From: Streptomyces sp. AV19
GTDB taxonomy: Bacteria > Actinomycetota > Actinomycetes > Streptomycetales > Streptomycetaceae
Reading direction: 5' to 3'
Assembly (NCBI RefSeq): GCF_015999245.1
Contig: NZ_JAEAMR010000007.1
Location: forward strand, 472,871-536,870
DNA: 64,000 nt
The notes under the pieces are model-generated. The model was not told the origin of the DNA. It saw only the letters and a program-made list of their open reading frames with translations, and searched no databases. The first letter of the stretch is position 1, and each line of letters starts with the position of its first letter. Shown one piece after another: positions 28,343-39,556 of this stretch. Both the position numbers and the translations under genes were made by a program.

Positions 28343-28516
28343 TGGCCGGGCCTCTATGTCCGAATGTCCGAATCGCGCCCCTATCGTGCCGCCCTGGAAG
28401 CCGTCGTTCCCGTGCGGAACGGTGACTGAACCTTCCCCGGGGGTTTGTGTTTTCCCGGGAAAGGCGGTTTGCTATTCCTCCGTAATCCCTTTTCTGCTGA
28501 TGAAAGGAATCCCCCC

Positions 28517-28849
28517 GTGGCGCAGAAGGTTCAGGTCCTTCTTGTCGACGACCTCGACGGCGGCGAGGCGGACGAGACGGTGACGTTCGCCCTGGACGGC
28601 AAGTCGTACGAGATCGATCTCACCACCGCCAACGCCGACAAGCTGCGCGGGCTGCTCGAGCCGTACGCGAAGAACGGCCGTCGCACCGGTGGCCGCTCGG
28701 CCGGCCGGGCCCGGGGCCGGGCCGCTTCCGCCGGGAGCCCGGACACCGCGAAGATCCGCGCGTGGGCCAAGGAGAACGGTTACAACGTCAACGACCGGGG
28801 CCGTGTCCCGGCAGAGATCCGTGAGGCGTACGAGAAGGCCAACGGCTGA
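28517..28849 (+). CDS. lsr2: Lsr2-family nucleoid-associated protein
   Basis: 110 aa. H-NS-like xenogeneic silencer of actinobacteria. N-terminal dimerisation domain (KVQVLLVDDLDGGEADETVTF region, residues 4-24; YEIDLTTANADKLRGLLEPY) and C-terminal DNA-binding domain with the AT-groove motif RGR in VNDRGRVPAEI. The linker is Gly/Arg/Ala-rich. GTG start after GAAAGGA. The 174-base upstream leader is AT-richer than its surroundings. The 3' end overlaps, tail to tail, the next gene on the other strand by 62 bases. Confidence 0.95.
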   Translation: MAQKVQVLLVDDLDGGEADETVTFALDGKSYEIDLTTANADKLRGLLEPYAKNGRRTGGRSAGRARGRAASAGSPDTAKIRAWAKENGYNVNDRGRVPAEIREAYEKANG

Positions 28850-29495
28850 TTCCCGTCGGCCGCTCCCTGCGCGACCGTCCGGCGCGCAGCAACCGGGCCC
28901 GGTGGCACTCCGTGGCCGCCGCGCTCACGAGCCGTACGAGATCGGGGGCGTCGGTGCCGCCCCCGAGGCCGGTCACCGGAAGGGTCGGCTCCAGCTCGCA
29001 CCCAGGCCGGGGAGGCCGCACCCACACGGCCTCCCGCGGATCGGGCGGGTCCTCCGCCCGCGGCCGCGCCGGCCGCACCGGGGCCGGAGCGACGATCCGG
29101 CCACCCGGGCCCAGCGCCATGAGGTCCAGGGTGATCCCGCCCCACTCCAGCCAGCGGAGCAGCTCCGGCAGCTCCTCCGCGGTGCCCGTGGCGGTCAGGA
29201 ACCAGAGCGTCCGGCTCCGCCGGTCCAGCGCGGCCGGTCCCACCCGGCGGACGCGTCCGAGCACGGCGAAGCCCGCCGCGGCGGGCATGCCCAGGGCGTC
29301 GAAGCGCACCCCGGTCGCGAGGCAGGGGGGCGGCCCGTCCGTCACGGTCCAGCCCAGCTCGTCCTCGTACCAGCGGCGCAAGTCCGGCCGGAGGCCGGCG
29401 GAAGGCTGCGGCGGCCGGAGGCCGGCCGAGGGCTGCTGCGGCGGCCGCGGGGAGGCGTCCAGGGGGGCGCGGGGGCCGGGCAGGACGGCAGTCAT
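28788..29495 (-). CDS. SCO3374-like conserved protein, unknown function
   Basis: 235 aa. Conserved features: RRWYEDELGWTVTDGPP, TGVRFDALGMPAAAGFAVL, AEELPELLRWLEWGGITLDL and DLVRLVSAATECHRARL. I recognise it as a streptomycete family always found between lsr2 and clpC and distantly like the N-terminal part of bifunctional primase-polymerase proteins; function unknown. The first 40 residues are Pro-rich. Its last 20 codons overlap lsr2 antisense. This gene and clpC are divergent and share a 500-base upstream region. Confidence 0.75.
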   Translation of the reverse strand: MTAVLPGPRAPLDASPRPPQQPSAGLRPPQPSAGLRPDLRRWYEDELGWTVTDGPPPCLATGVRFDALGMPAAAGFAVLGRVRRVGPAALDRRSRTLWFLTATGTAEELPELLRWLEWGGITLDLMALGPGGRIVAPAPVRPARPRAEDPPDPREAVWVRPPRPGCELEPTLPVTGLGGGTDAPDLVRLVSAAATECHRARLLRAGRSRRERPTGISRWPSRTPHGSLPGHGPGR

Positions 29496-29601
29496 GAACG
29501 GTGCAACTGAGCCAGTCCGGCGAGGTTACGCAGGGTCTGGCGCCGGGCACGCTCCGTATAGGGCTTGAGGGGCGCACAGGCGCTCCCGGTGGCGCGAGGG
29601 T

Positions 29602-29615
29602 GTTCGCCCATAGCG
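29602..29615 (+). promoter_or_regulatory. ClgR-type operator, distal box
   Basis: GTTCGCCCATAGCG matches GTTCGC-N5-GCG, the site reported for the activator ClgR in front of Streptomyces clp genes. It lies 381 bases before clpC and 107 bases before the divergent gene. Confidence 0.5.
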
Positions 29616-29756
29616 GAGTGCGCGGGGTCGCGCCGCATGGAGTGTCCGTGCCGGAGGGTAGGACATTCCCCGTGGGGAGAGGCGATACCGCAGGGCTTTG
29701 GGGGCATTTGCCGGGAAGATCCCGGGGTGTGACGAGGCGTACCGGGCAAGGGGTGC

Positions 29757-29770
29757 GTTCGCCATCGGCG
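29757..29770 (+). promoter_or_regulatory. ClgR-type operator, proximal box, clpC promoter
   Basis: GTTCGCCATCGGCG also matches GTTCGC-N5-GCG. A GTATAT/TATATG -10-like hexamer follows at about 29785-29791, the distance expected for an activator overlapping the -35 region. ClgR activates clp genes under proteolytic stress. Confidence 0.6.
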
Positions 29771-29995
29771 TAGTGGTGGTGAGCGTATATGCCTGGCCTG
29801 CGGGAACATCGTCTCCCACCATCGGGTTGGAGGAGTTGTCGGCTGTTCGGCAGCAGGTTTCCCCGTCGACGCGGGGTGATCCGGACGGATGTCGGCAGTT
29901 GGAATGAGCTGTCCCGTCCCGCGGGACTAGCATGCGGAAGGACAGGGAGGGGACCGCCCCCTTACTTGCCTGACCGCTCTGAGGAGCGATTAACG

Positions 29996-32521
<2,526 letters not shown>

Positions 32522-32546
32522 CGTCTGGTAGTTGAGCAGTTCGGGG

Positions 32547-32580
32547 TCGGCCCCGGGTCGCGTTGGCGGCCCGGGGCCGA
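32547..32580. terminator. bidirectional hairpin terminator between clpC and the LRR fragment
   Basis: Perfect 11-bp stem TCGGCCCCGGG (32547-32557) with CCCGGGGCCGA (32570-32580) and a 12-base loop, 26 bases after the clpC stop and 4 bases before the end of the convergent gene. It can serve both transcripts. Confidence 0.75.
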
Positions 32581-32583
32581 GCC

Positions 32584-33501
32584 TTATGCGAGGTTCGTGA
32601 ACCTGACGATCAAACGGTCGCCGAAGCGGTCGGCGTCCATGACGCGGGGTGGGGTAGCGATTCCGTGGACCGTCACCTGGAGGTCGGGGAGGCTGTGCAG
32701 GGCGCGTAGGTCGAGTGCCCCCGCGCGGAATGTCTGGTCCCAGACGAAAACCTCTCTCAGGCCCGGGAAGAGCCGCTCTACGGGCAATTTGATGATGGGG
32801 CGATTGAGTATCAGGGTCGCTGTCCGGATACTCGGGAGTGGGGGGACGTCGACGAGATCGTCCAGGGTGTTTTCCCAGAGTCCAAGATCTGTGAGGTGCG
32901 GCAGGCTGCGCAGTTGGCCCAGAGGGGCGAGGTCCGCCCAGCTGTCCTGGACGAACAGGCGGTGCAGGCTTGTCCATGAGCCGATGCCCTGAAGATGGAT
33001 TCCGCGACCACGGCTGCTGAGATTTAACTCGGTCACGTGGCCGAGCGGTTCCGGGAGCCGGCCGTCGAGCGGTGTGAGGTCCAGGGACAGGGTGCTGAGC
33101 CGAGGGAGTCCGGTGAGGATGCCCAGCGCTTCCCGTGGAAGTTCGTGTGCATACAGGTTCAGTGCTGTTAGCGGTAAGGCCGACAGAGCGGACATGTCCC
33201 TGAGACTGTGACAAACCGAGAGGGTCAGGGAGTCGATCTCCGGGTGATCACGGAGGAATTCGACATCGGTCAGTCGGCTGTTGGCGGCTACGAGGAGCTC
33301 CCGCAGGACCCGTTTGTCCAGTGCCGCGCCGAGTTCCTCCCCGCTGTAATCCCCGGAGAACTGGAGCGAGGCGATCGGCCCGAGGTCGGGAAGGTGACGG
33401 AGATGCTCCGGACGGGAGAGCCATACCTCCGCATCGTCGAGCCGCATCGATGCGAGGACTTCTTCCGCGAACCTTCTGTCGGCAGACTGGTCGTGTCTCA
33501 T
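32584..33501 (-). CDS. LRR-containing C-terminal fragment of a split NACHT/NLR-like gene
   Basis: 305-codon frame made of leucine-rich repeats of 21-25 residues (LPDLGPIASLQFSG, LPLTALNLYAHELP, LPRLSTLSLDLTPL, LPHLTDLGLWENTL and others). It begins inside the mobile element: codons down to 33472 (MRHDQSADRR) are element sequence, and FAEEVLASM from 33471 onward is host gene. Joined to the fragment ending at 39591 the frame continues without a shift, so this is the sensor end of the trypsin-NACHT gene. A GGAG 7 bases before the ATG could allow separate translation of the LRR part, but by itself it would lack the NTPase. Treat as a pseudogene fragment unless expression is shown. Confidence 0.75.
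   Translation of the reverse strand: MRHDQSADRRFAEEVLASMRLDDAEVWLSRPEHLRHLPDLGPIASLQFSGDYSGEELGAALDKRVLRELLVAANSRLTDVEFLRDHPEIDSLTLSVCHSLRDMSALSALPLTALNLYAHELPREALGILTGLPRLSTLSLDLTPLDGRLPEPLGHVTELNLSSRGRGIHLQGIGSWTSLHRLFVQDSWADLAPLGQLRSLPHLTDLGLWENTLDDLVDVPPLPSIRTATLILNRPIIKLPVERLFPGLREVFVWDQTFRAGALDLRALHSLPDLQVTVHGIATPPRVMDADRFGDRLIVRFTNLA
33472..33486 (+). repeat. left terminal inverted repeat of the recombinase-trio element
   Basis: CCTTCTGTCGGCAGA, matching 13 of 15 bases of the reverse complement of 39576-39590; GTGTC follows on both sides after 4-6 unmatched bases. The core TCTG-N4-CAGA is itself a short palindrome, as expected for a tyrosine-recombinase site. Confidence 0.65.
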
Positions 33502-33582
33502 TCGAGGGCTCCGCCTCCTCTGACCTGCGAGTTTGCGCGTTGCGATTTCCCGAGTCGCATACGTACGGTCTCGCAGGTGTTC

Positions 33583-35031
33583 ATGACGTACTTCTCACCG
33601 ACCGGCTGGGAGTCCTGGGGACTCTCGAGCCAGCCGACCGTCCCGGAGCGCATGCCGGTCCTGATCGACGAGGACCTCCGCTTCGAAGACGCGGCCGGCC
33701 CTCGCACCACAACGGTGCTCAACCAGTGGCTCCAGGAGCTCCCGGCGCTCGGTTGTCCGGCACCGGAGTCGTGGGAGACCTATGCCCGAGTCGCGCGGGA
33801 CTGGACGGTGTTCCTGGCCGAACGGGGCATCCACCTCTTCGACACCCGCGCACAGTTGAAGCGCGGACTGAGCGTGTACGCCGTGCACCGTGCGATCGGA
33901 CCGGTGAAGGCACGGTTCGCGGCCTCCACCTGGAACCAGCACATGAGCATCCTGTCGGGCCTGTACGGGTGGGCGGTGGACGAGCAGTACGCCAGCGCGG
34001 TGCCGTTCACGTACAAGCAGGCCGCCACGATGTACGGCGACCAGGTACGGATGCAGCCGGTGAACTTGGCCAAGCGCCGGATGCCGAAGCCCCATGTGAC
34101 GATCAAGTACTTCGAAGAGGACTTCGAGGACCTGTTCCTGAAGGGGCTGGCAGGGCTGTGCCCGGACGGCAGCGAGGACCCTTGCTACCGAGGGCGGACG
34201 ACGGCACGCAATGCGGCGGTGGGCGGGTTCGCCCTGTCCAACGGGATGCGGCGTCAGGAGTTCACGTATCTACTGTCGTGCGAGGTGCCGGCGTTGCCGC
34301 GGCGGCGGTCGGCACTGCCGATCCGGTTTCCGGTGCCGGCCGGGATCACCAAGGGCCGGAAGTTCCGCACCACGTGGACGACGTATGACGCGTTGACCCG
34401 ACTACACCAGTACATCCGAATGCAGCGCGCGCTGGCAGCGACGGGGTCGTCGTGGCGGCCGCCGTCGCGCTGGGGTGACCCGCTGGTGGTGACGGAGGCC
34501 GGCGAGGCCGGCGGCCGGGTCAACGGGGAACGGGTGGCCTGGGCTGAGCTGACTCCGCGCGAGCGCCGGCTGCTGGTGGCGCCGGGGGGCGGCTCGATGC
34601 TGCTGGCCCTGCAAGCGGACGGGAGCCCGTTCCTGGACTGGGGCACCGTCTTCAAGCGGACCTCGCAGCGCATCCGGGAGCGGTTCGAGCCGCGGTTTCC
34701 CCACACCGCCCCGCACCGGTGCCGGCACACGTTCGCGATCAGGACGCTGGAGCGTTTGGTCGGCGGCTATTACGCCCAGGCGGCGAAGCTGGTCAAGGAT
34801 ACCGACGCGGACGCGGCGCTGGCGCTCTATTTGAGCAAGACCGATCCGGTCATGGTGCTGCGGGATTTGCTTGGCCATTCCAGTGTCCTGACCACGGAGG
34901 TTTACCTCCGGCGCCTGGATACGACCCGGATCTACCGCGACGCCTACGAGCACGCGGGCCATGACCACGCCCTTCTCGCCGAGGCGGGGCGGGAAGCCGA
35001 CGACGAGTTCGACGAGGACGACGATATCTGA
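33583..35031 (+). CDS. tyrosine recombinase/integrase A of the trio
   Basis: 482 aa from the ATG at 33583. The longer open frame upstream crosses the element end and is antisense to the LRR gene, so it is rejected; GTG 33577 is possible. The N-terminal SAM-like binding domain (ESWETYARVARDWTVFLAE) is followed by the catalytic domain with all key residues: Arg in GMRRQEF (223/224), His378 and Arg381 in PHRCRHTF, His432 in LLGHSS and nucleophile Tyr441 in TTEVYLRR. This is the likely catalytic subunit for element excision/integration. Stop and next start share one base (TGATG). Confidence 0.9.
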   Translation: MTYFSPTGWESWGLSSQPTVPERMPVLIDEDLRFEDAAGPRTTTVLNQWLQELPALGCPAPESWETYARVARDWTVFLAERGIHLFDTRAQLKRGLSVYAVHRAIGPVKARFAASTWNQHMSILSGLYGWAVDEQYASAVPFTYKQAATMYGDQVRMQPVNLAKRRMPKPHVTIKYFEEDFEDLFLKGLAGLCPDGSEDPCYRGRTTARNAAVGGFALSNGMRRQEFTYLLSCEVPALPRRRSALPIRFPVPAGITKGRKFRTTWTTYDALTRLHQYIRMQRALAATGSSWRPPSRWGDPLVVTEAGEAGGRVNGERVAWAELTPRERRLLVAPGGGSMLLALQADGSPFLDWGTVFKRTSQRIRERFEPRFPHTAPHRCRHTFAIRTLERLVGGYYAQAAKLVKDTDADAALALYLSKTDPVMVLRDLLGHSSVLTTEVYLRRLDTTRIYRDAYEHAGHDHALLAEAGREADDEFDEDDDI

Positions 35032-36767
35032 TGCCCGCGGAGATCCTGGAGAACCCGCTGCGCGTATCCTGCACCTTTACCCGGGGCACCACCTCGGTGC
35101 TGAAGGTCGACGATGCCCTCAACCCCGTGCTGACCCGCGAGTTGCTGACCGGCCTGGTCTTCCTGATGCATCCGCACGGCAGGGGCGACTCATACCGCAC
35201 GCTGGAGAAGCACAAGGGCACCATCGACTGGTTCGTCGCGGCGCTTGCCGAGCGCGGCCATCAGGGTGGTGTGGCTGGTCTGACCCGCGCGATGCTCGCG
35301 GAGCTGTGGTGGTCGGCCGGCAACCGACGTGAGGCGGAGAGCCGTAGCCTGCTGGCGGCCCTGGACAGGGAGACCAGGGTGCTCTCTGTGGATGTACGGG
35401 CACTCGTGGGCGGCCGCCTCTACAACAGGTATCCCGAATATGAGCCGCACGAGCCCTATGACGAGGTCGCCTGGAACAACCTGGCCGATGCTTGCCGGAG
35501 GGTCATCAAGGAGTCGTGGGCAGCTCATCGGGCAGCCCGGACGGCGGCCGAAATGGGCCAGGATCCGTTCGTGCACGGCTGGACGCACGAGAACATCTGC
35601 TGGCAGATGCTTCACGACGGACCTGCCACGCCGGCGGAGCTCGGGGCCCGGGCCGGCTGGACGAGGCATCAGGCCCGGTACCGGGTGGGGCCGGTGCACA
35701 TCCAGCGGGAGGCTCTGTTTCCCGGGCCGCGGGTGATGCTCGCCTACCAGCTGCTGTTCGGCGTCTACACCGGGATCGTGCCCGACGGTATCGACGACCT
35801 GGGCGTCGAGGACCTGGAGTGGGCCGGGCAGTCCACCATCCTGCTGCGCTACCTCAAGGGCCGTACCTCACACGAGAGCCTGACCCTGTCGAAGAAGGCC
35901 GTGCGGCTGCTGGAGCGCTGGCTCGAGCACTCCGCCCTGCTGCGCGTGCACTGCCCGCCCGAGCTGCGCGAGGGGCTGTGGCTGCGGTTCGAACCCAGCG
36001 CCTCCGGTCCCCACCGGCGAGGTCCCTGGCGGACCAGTCGCCCCTACCGCACCACCCTGGCCCAGTGGGTGAACGATCACGGCGTGGTCGATGCGAACGG
36101 CGCCGTGATCCGGCTGCACCGCCACGTGATCCGCACGACCTTCGAGTCGCACCGCGACCGGGACTCATGGTTCGGCAGCCGCCGTTCCACCATCGACCCT
36201 AACCACTCCCCGGCCGTCGAGGGCGATCACTACTTGTCCGCCATGACGGCGACCCAGAAGAACGCTGTCGAGGAGATTGTGGAACAGGCCCAGGGTGACC
36301 TGCTGCGCAAGAGCCGCCCGCCGATGGTGCTCAGTGATCAGGACATCGCCCACCTCGCCGATCAGTTTCCGCATCTGGTCAGCGAGTTGGAGCTGGACGA
36401 GGCGGCGATCGCCGAGCTGGTCGGCGGGCAGCGCGACGTGTTCGTGGCGTCCTGCGCGGACCCGCTTGCGGGGGTGCACGGCCCCAAGGGCAAGCCGTGT
36501 CCGGCCCGTCCGTGGGTCTGCCTGCTGTGTCCGCTTGCGCTGTTCACGCCCGCGCACGCGGTGAATCTGCTGCGGATGAAGGCGTTCTTCGCCCGCCAGT
36601 GGCAGCAGATGCCCGCCGCTCAGTTCATGGCCGTCTTCGGCCACTACGCCCAGCGGATCGACGAGGTCCTGGCCAAGTACGACCCGGCACAGCTCGCCCG
36701 AGCGGCCGCCGAGGTCGCGGACAGCGACGACGAGATCCCGCTGCTGCCGGAGGAAAGCACCCGATGA
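35031..36767 (+). CDS. tyrosine-recombinase-like protein B of the trio, box I Arg not visible
   Basis: 578 aa. Overlaps gene A by one base and gene C by four. The C-terminal half has a recombinase-like box II (HRHVIRTTF, His365/Arg368), His392 and a candidate nucleophile Tyr401 in EGDHYLSAM. Where box I should read G-x-R-x-x-E it has GIVPDGIDDL (248-257), with no arginine. A Cys cluster follows (CADPLAG, then CPARPWVCLLCPLA), suggesting a zinc-binding site. I infer a DNA-binding partner with weakened or no own catalysis, acting with A and C. An alternative is that another Arg substitutes. Confidence 0.85.
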   Translation: MPAEILENPLRVSCTFTRGTTSVLKVDDALNPVLTRELLTGLVFLMHPHGRGDSYRTLEKHKGTIDWFVAALAERGHQGGVAGLTRAMLAELWWSAGNRREAESRSLLAALDRETRVLSVDVRALVGGRLYNRYPEYEPHEPYDEVAWNNLADACRRVIKESWAAHRAARTAAEMGQDPFVHGWTHENICWQMLHDGPATPAELGARAGWTRHQARYRVGPVHIQREALFPGPRVMLAYQLLFGVYTGIVPDGIDDLGVEDLEWAGQSTILLRYLKGRTSHESLTLSKKAVRLLERWLEHSALLRVHCPPELREGLWLRFEPSASGPHRRGPWRTSRPYRTTLAQWVNDHGVVDANGAVIRLHRHVIRTTFESHRDRDSWFGSRRSTIDPNHSPAVEGDHYLSAMTATQKNAVEEIVEQAQGDLLRKSRPPMVLSDQDIAHLADQFPHLVSELELDEAAIAELVGGQRDVFVASCADPLAGVHGPKGKPCPARPWVCLLCPLALFTPAHAVNLLRMKAFFARQWQQMPAAQFMAVFGHYAQRIDEVLAKYDPAQLARAAAEVADSDDEIPLLPEESTR

Positions 36768-38923
36768 CCACCCTCACTCGCCCGAGCTCGCTGCCCGCGC
36801 CCACCGCGACGTCACCGTTCGCCGGCGCCGACCTGTGCCGCCTGGCCGGCTTCACGCTCCCCACCGGGGCGCCCCGTCCTTGCTTCGAGGACGATATCTG
36901 GGACTTCGCCCAGGTCATCGGCATGCCTGCCTACCTGGCAAAGTGCGCTCGGCGCCTGGACTTCACCCAGATCACCAACCCACGGTGGAAGACCGTGGCC
37001 AAGGAGTACGCCGCGGCTCAGATGGCCCCCGGACACGAGGCTGTGCGTCTGCTGCCGCACGCCAACCGCAGCATCAAGGCGATCGGCACGATCTACCGCG
37101 AGCTGCTGGAGCTGGTCCGCTGGCTGAACTGGCTGACAGCCCGCGGCATCCGGCACCTGGACGAGGTGACCGAACATCACTGCACGTCGTTCGCTCAGTA
37201 CCGGGCAACACACCGCCCGAACGGCACGAAGACCCCGCACCGTGAGAGCGTCCACAAGCTCGTCGCCTCGGTGATCCTGGGCCTGGTGCAGTATGGCGAG
37301 CTGTTCACCACCGACCGCTACCGCGACGGACTGCGGCCCTTCGCCGGGCACACAGCCGACGAGGTTGCCGGCGCGGACTCCGGTCCGGCGGAGAACAAGA
37401 CCCAGCCCGTGACGGACGAGGTGTTCCAGCCCCTGCTGGCCGCCGCCCTCTACCTCGTGCAGACCCTCGCTCCGCACCTGGTGCGCGAGCTGGGGACCAG
37501 GTGGCGCCAGGATGCCGTCCGGGCATCACTGCCGTCCTCCGCGCTCACCGACCCGGCCGCTTTGGAAGAGGTACTACTCCGCCATGTCACCGACCGGCGG
37601 CCCTTCCATCTCCTTCCCGCCCGGACGAAGACCCGGACCTGGGGGCTGGGCAAAGAGGACTCGCTGGCCAGAGTCAACCTGCGTGCCATCGCCCACGAGG
37701 CAGGAAAGGGCAATTTCAGCCCTCAACTGCTCGGCCAGATGCGCTCCGTCATCGAAAAAGCCGTGGAAGACGTCGGGGTGGCCGAACCCTTCTGCCGTGA
37801 TGCCGCGTTGATGGAGCGGGCCGACGGCCAAGGATCGGTGCCCTGGTCGCTGCCGCTGGCCGAGCGGGACCTCCGCACGCTGACCCAGGTGGTGAAGACC
37901 GCCGCCCACCTGGTGATCGTGGCGTTGTCCGGGATGCGCCAGAGCGAGTTGCGCGAGATGAACGTCGGCTGCCGCGTCTCACCCGTGGAAGCCGGGCCGG
38001 GACTGGTGCGCTACAAGCTGGCCAGCCGCGTCGTCAAGGACAAGCCGCTGGGCGGCGTCGCGGACGAGTGGGTCGTGGTCAAGGAAGCGTACGACGCGGC
38101 CGAGGTCGCCGAACAGCTCCTGGGCCCTGCCACCGACATCGGTGACCCGCTGGTCACCGGCCCCCTGGAGCGCACCCGCTTCACGACGTTCCGGAACTGG
38201 GTGAACGGACCCGTCGGCCAGCGGCTGGGACTGGCACCCATCCCCGACGGGCCCGTGACCGCACGGATGCTCAGGCGCACGCTCGCCCTGGAAATCGCCT
38301 ACCGGCCCGGCGGCCTCCTGGCGGCAAAAGTGCAGCTCAAGCACCTGTCTGTGGTCACAACCGAAGGGTATGCAGCACGTCCGGGCGGCGCCCAGGCCAA
38401 GTTCCTGGCCGAAGTCAACGCGGAGGAGAACGAACGCAACAAAGACCTCGTCCTCACCGAGTTCCGACGCTATCAGCAAGGGCACCTCCCCGCGGGCCCC
38501 GGCGCCCGCGACCTGATCGACTTCTTCGCCAGCGTCGACGGGCAACTCGCTCGCACGAGCGCCGAGGACTCCGTCGTCGTGGACAGCGACCAGCAGGTCC
38601 GCGACCTCCTTGCCTCCCGCGCCGAGGTCCTGCACCTCGGGGTCGCGAACTACTGCTGGTTCATCGACCCGTCCAAAGCACTGTGCCTGAAACTGGCCGG
38701 CACCCCCGATGCGACGAAGCCCCTGGCGGGCATGTGCGATTCCTCGCGCTGCCCCCAGGCCACCCACCATCCCTGCCACCGGCCCGTCTGGGCCACCAGC
38801 GCCCAAACCAAGCAGGCATTCATCGGCTCCATCGCCCGCCGGCAGAAAGCCGAAAAGGCCCGGCTTCACACCGACTTGGCCCGCGACCTTGCGGTCCTCG
38901 CCGCCATCGACTCCACCACGTGA
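36764..38923 (+). CDS. tyrosine recombinase-like protein C of the trio
   Basis: 719 aa, unusually long for the family. The first 340 residues are a large N-terminal region with no recognised domain. The recombinase domain has box I Arg392 in SGMRQSELREM, an Arg (504/505) in RMLRRTLALE where the usual box II His is replaced, His527 in LKHLSVV and Tyr536 in TTEGYAARP. A Cys/His cluster near residues 655-680 (CDSSRCPQATHHPCH) may bind zinc, as in Tn554 TnpB-like proteins. ATGA overlap with gene B shows the three are made as a set. Confidence 0.88.
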   Translation: MTTLTRPSSLPAPTATSPFAGADLCRLAGFTLPTGAPRPCFEDDIWDFAQVIGMPAYLAKCARRLDFTQITNPRWKTVAKEYAAAQMAPGHEAVRLLPHANRSIKAIGTIYRELLELVRWLNWLTARGIRHLDEVTEHHCTSFAQYRATHRPNGTKTPHRESVHKLVASVILGLVQYGELFTTDRYRDGLRPFAGHTADEVAGADSGPAENKTQPVTDEVFQPLLAAALYLVQTLAPHLVRELGTRWRQDAVRASLPSSALTDPAALEEVLLRHVTDRRPFHLLPARTKTRTWGLGKEDSLARVNLRAIAHEAGKGNFSPQLLGQMRSVIEKAVEDVGVAEPFCRDAALMERADGQGSVPWSLPLAERDLRTLTQVVKTAAHLVIVALSGMRQSELREMNVGCRVSPVEAGPGLVRYKLASRVVKDKPLGGVADEWVVVKEAYDAAEVAEQLLGPATDIGDPLVTGPLERTRFTTFRNWVNGPVGQRLGLAPIPDGPVTARMLRRTLALEIAYRPGGLLAAKVQLKHLSVVTTEGYAARPGGAQAKFLAEVNAEENERNKDLVLTEFRRYQQGHLPAGPGARDLIDFFASVDGQLARTSAEDSVVVDSDQQVRDLLASRAEVLHLGVANYCWFIDPSKALCLKLAGTPDATKPLAGMCDSSRCPQATHHPCHRPVWATSAQTKQAFIGSIARRQKAEKARLHTDLARDLAVLAAIDSTT

Positions 38924-38939
38924 AAAGGAAACCCACTCA

Positions 38940-39434
38940 ATGACACGCATCAGCGCAAAGACCCGGGCCCGCAACGAGCAAGCCATACACGCCGCGATGG
39001 AACGCCTACTCAGCGGAGACGTGCCGCCCGACGGCAGCACCGACCTGAAGACCCTCGCTCGCATGGCCGAGGTGCCCCGCACGGCCTTCTACCCGAAGAA
39101 GAACCGCGACGGCACCCTACGGCCCGGGCCCTACCAGCAACTGGCCGAGGAATTCGACCGACGCCTCAAGACCCTTCACCAGGCCGGAACGATCCCCGAC
39201 CCGAAGACCGCGCAGATCGAACGACTCAAGAAGGTCAACGCAGCTCTCAAGAAGCGCCTCAACCAGCACGAGGCCGAACTCGCCGAACTCAAGGAGTTCA
39301 AACAACTCGCGCTGTCCCGGATCACCGCCCAGCATCTCGAGATCGAGCGTCTGCGCGAACAGGCCACGGCCGACGCGAAAGTAATGACACTGCCCCGGCG
39401 AGCAGTTACCAGCGCTATCGGCTCATGCAGCTGA
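38940..39434 (+). CDS. DUF6262/TnpC-like small protein of the recombinase element
   Basis: 164 aa. The N-terminal half resembles a helix-turn-helix (STDLKTLARMAEVPRTAFY). The C-terminal half is a continuous coiled coil (IERLKKVNAALKKRLNQHEA and the residues after it). It sits 16 bases after recombinase C with AAGGA upstream. This matches the position and shape of TnpC in Tn554, an accessory factor that sets orientation and efficiency of transposition. By analogy it probably binds an element end; no enzymatic residues are present. Confidence 0.8.
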   Translation: MTRISAKTRARNEQAIHAAMERLLSGDVPPDGSTDLKTLARMAEVPRTAFYPKKNRDGTLRPGPYQQLAEEFDRRLKTLHQAGTIPDPKTAQIERLKKVNAALKKRLNQHEAELAELKEFKQLALSRITAQHLEIERLREQATADAKVMTLPRRAVTSAIGSCS

Positions 39435-39499
39435 CGTTTCTACCACTCCTACCTCACGGAGGTGACCTTCATCACGAGAACCGCACATGCCCGCAGTGG

Positions 39500-39556
39500 A
39501 AAGCGACACGATGAGAACACCCGGCACCACGCCCTCAGCCGCCGCTCAAAGCGACA
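39500..39556 (+). repeat. two direct AAAGCGACAC repeats near the right element end
   Basis: AAAGCGACAC occurs at 39500-39509 and 39547-39556, 47 bases apart, just inside the right terminus and after the last element gene. Spacing of about 4.5 helical turns suggests accessory protein-binding sites; this is inference. Confidence 0.4.

Larger units (their letters stand above)
29496..29995. other. clpC upstream region, gene-free
   Basis: 500 bases between the divergent SCO3374-like gene and clpC. No reading frame here has coding-like composition. It holds two ClgR-type boxes, a TATATG -10-like sequence near 29786 and the GAGGAG ribosome site of clpC at 29981-29986. It is less GC-biased than the neighbouring genes, consistent with a long regulated leader. 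Confidence 0.6.

Noticed and set aside
29501..29933. Open frames on both strands in the clpC leader
   Set aside because: No codon bias, no ribosome sites, and the region contains the expected regulatory boxes.
33208..33582. Upstream extension of recombinase A to 33208 (607 codons)
   Set aside because: The extra codons cross the element's left end and are antisense to the LRR gene; the protein becomes family-like only from 33583.
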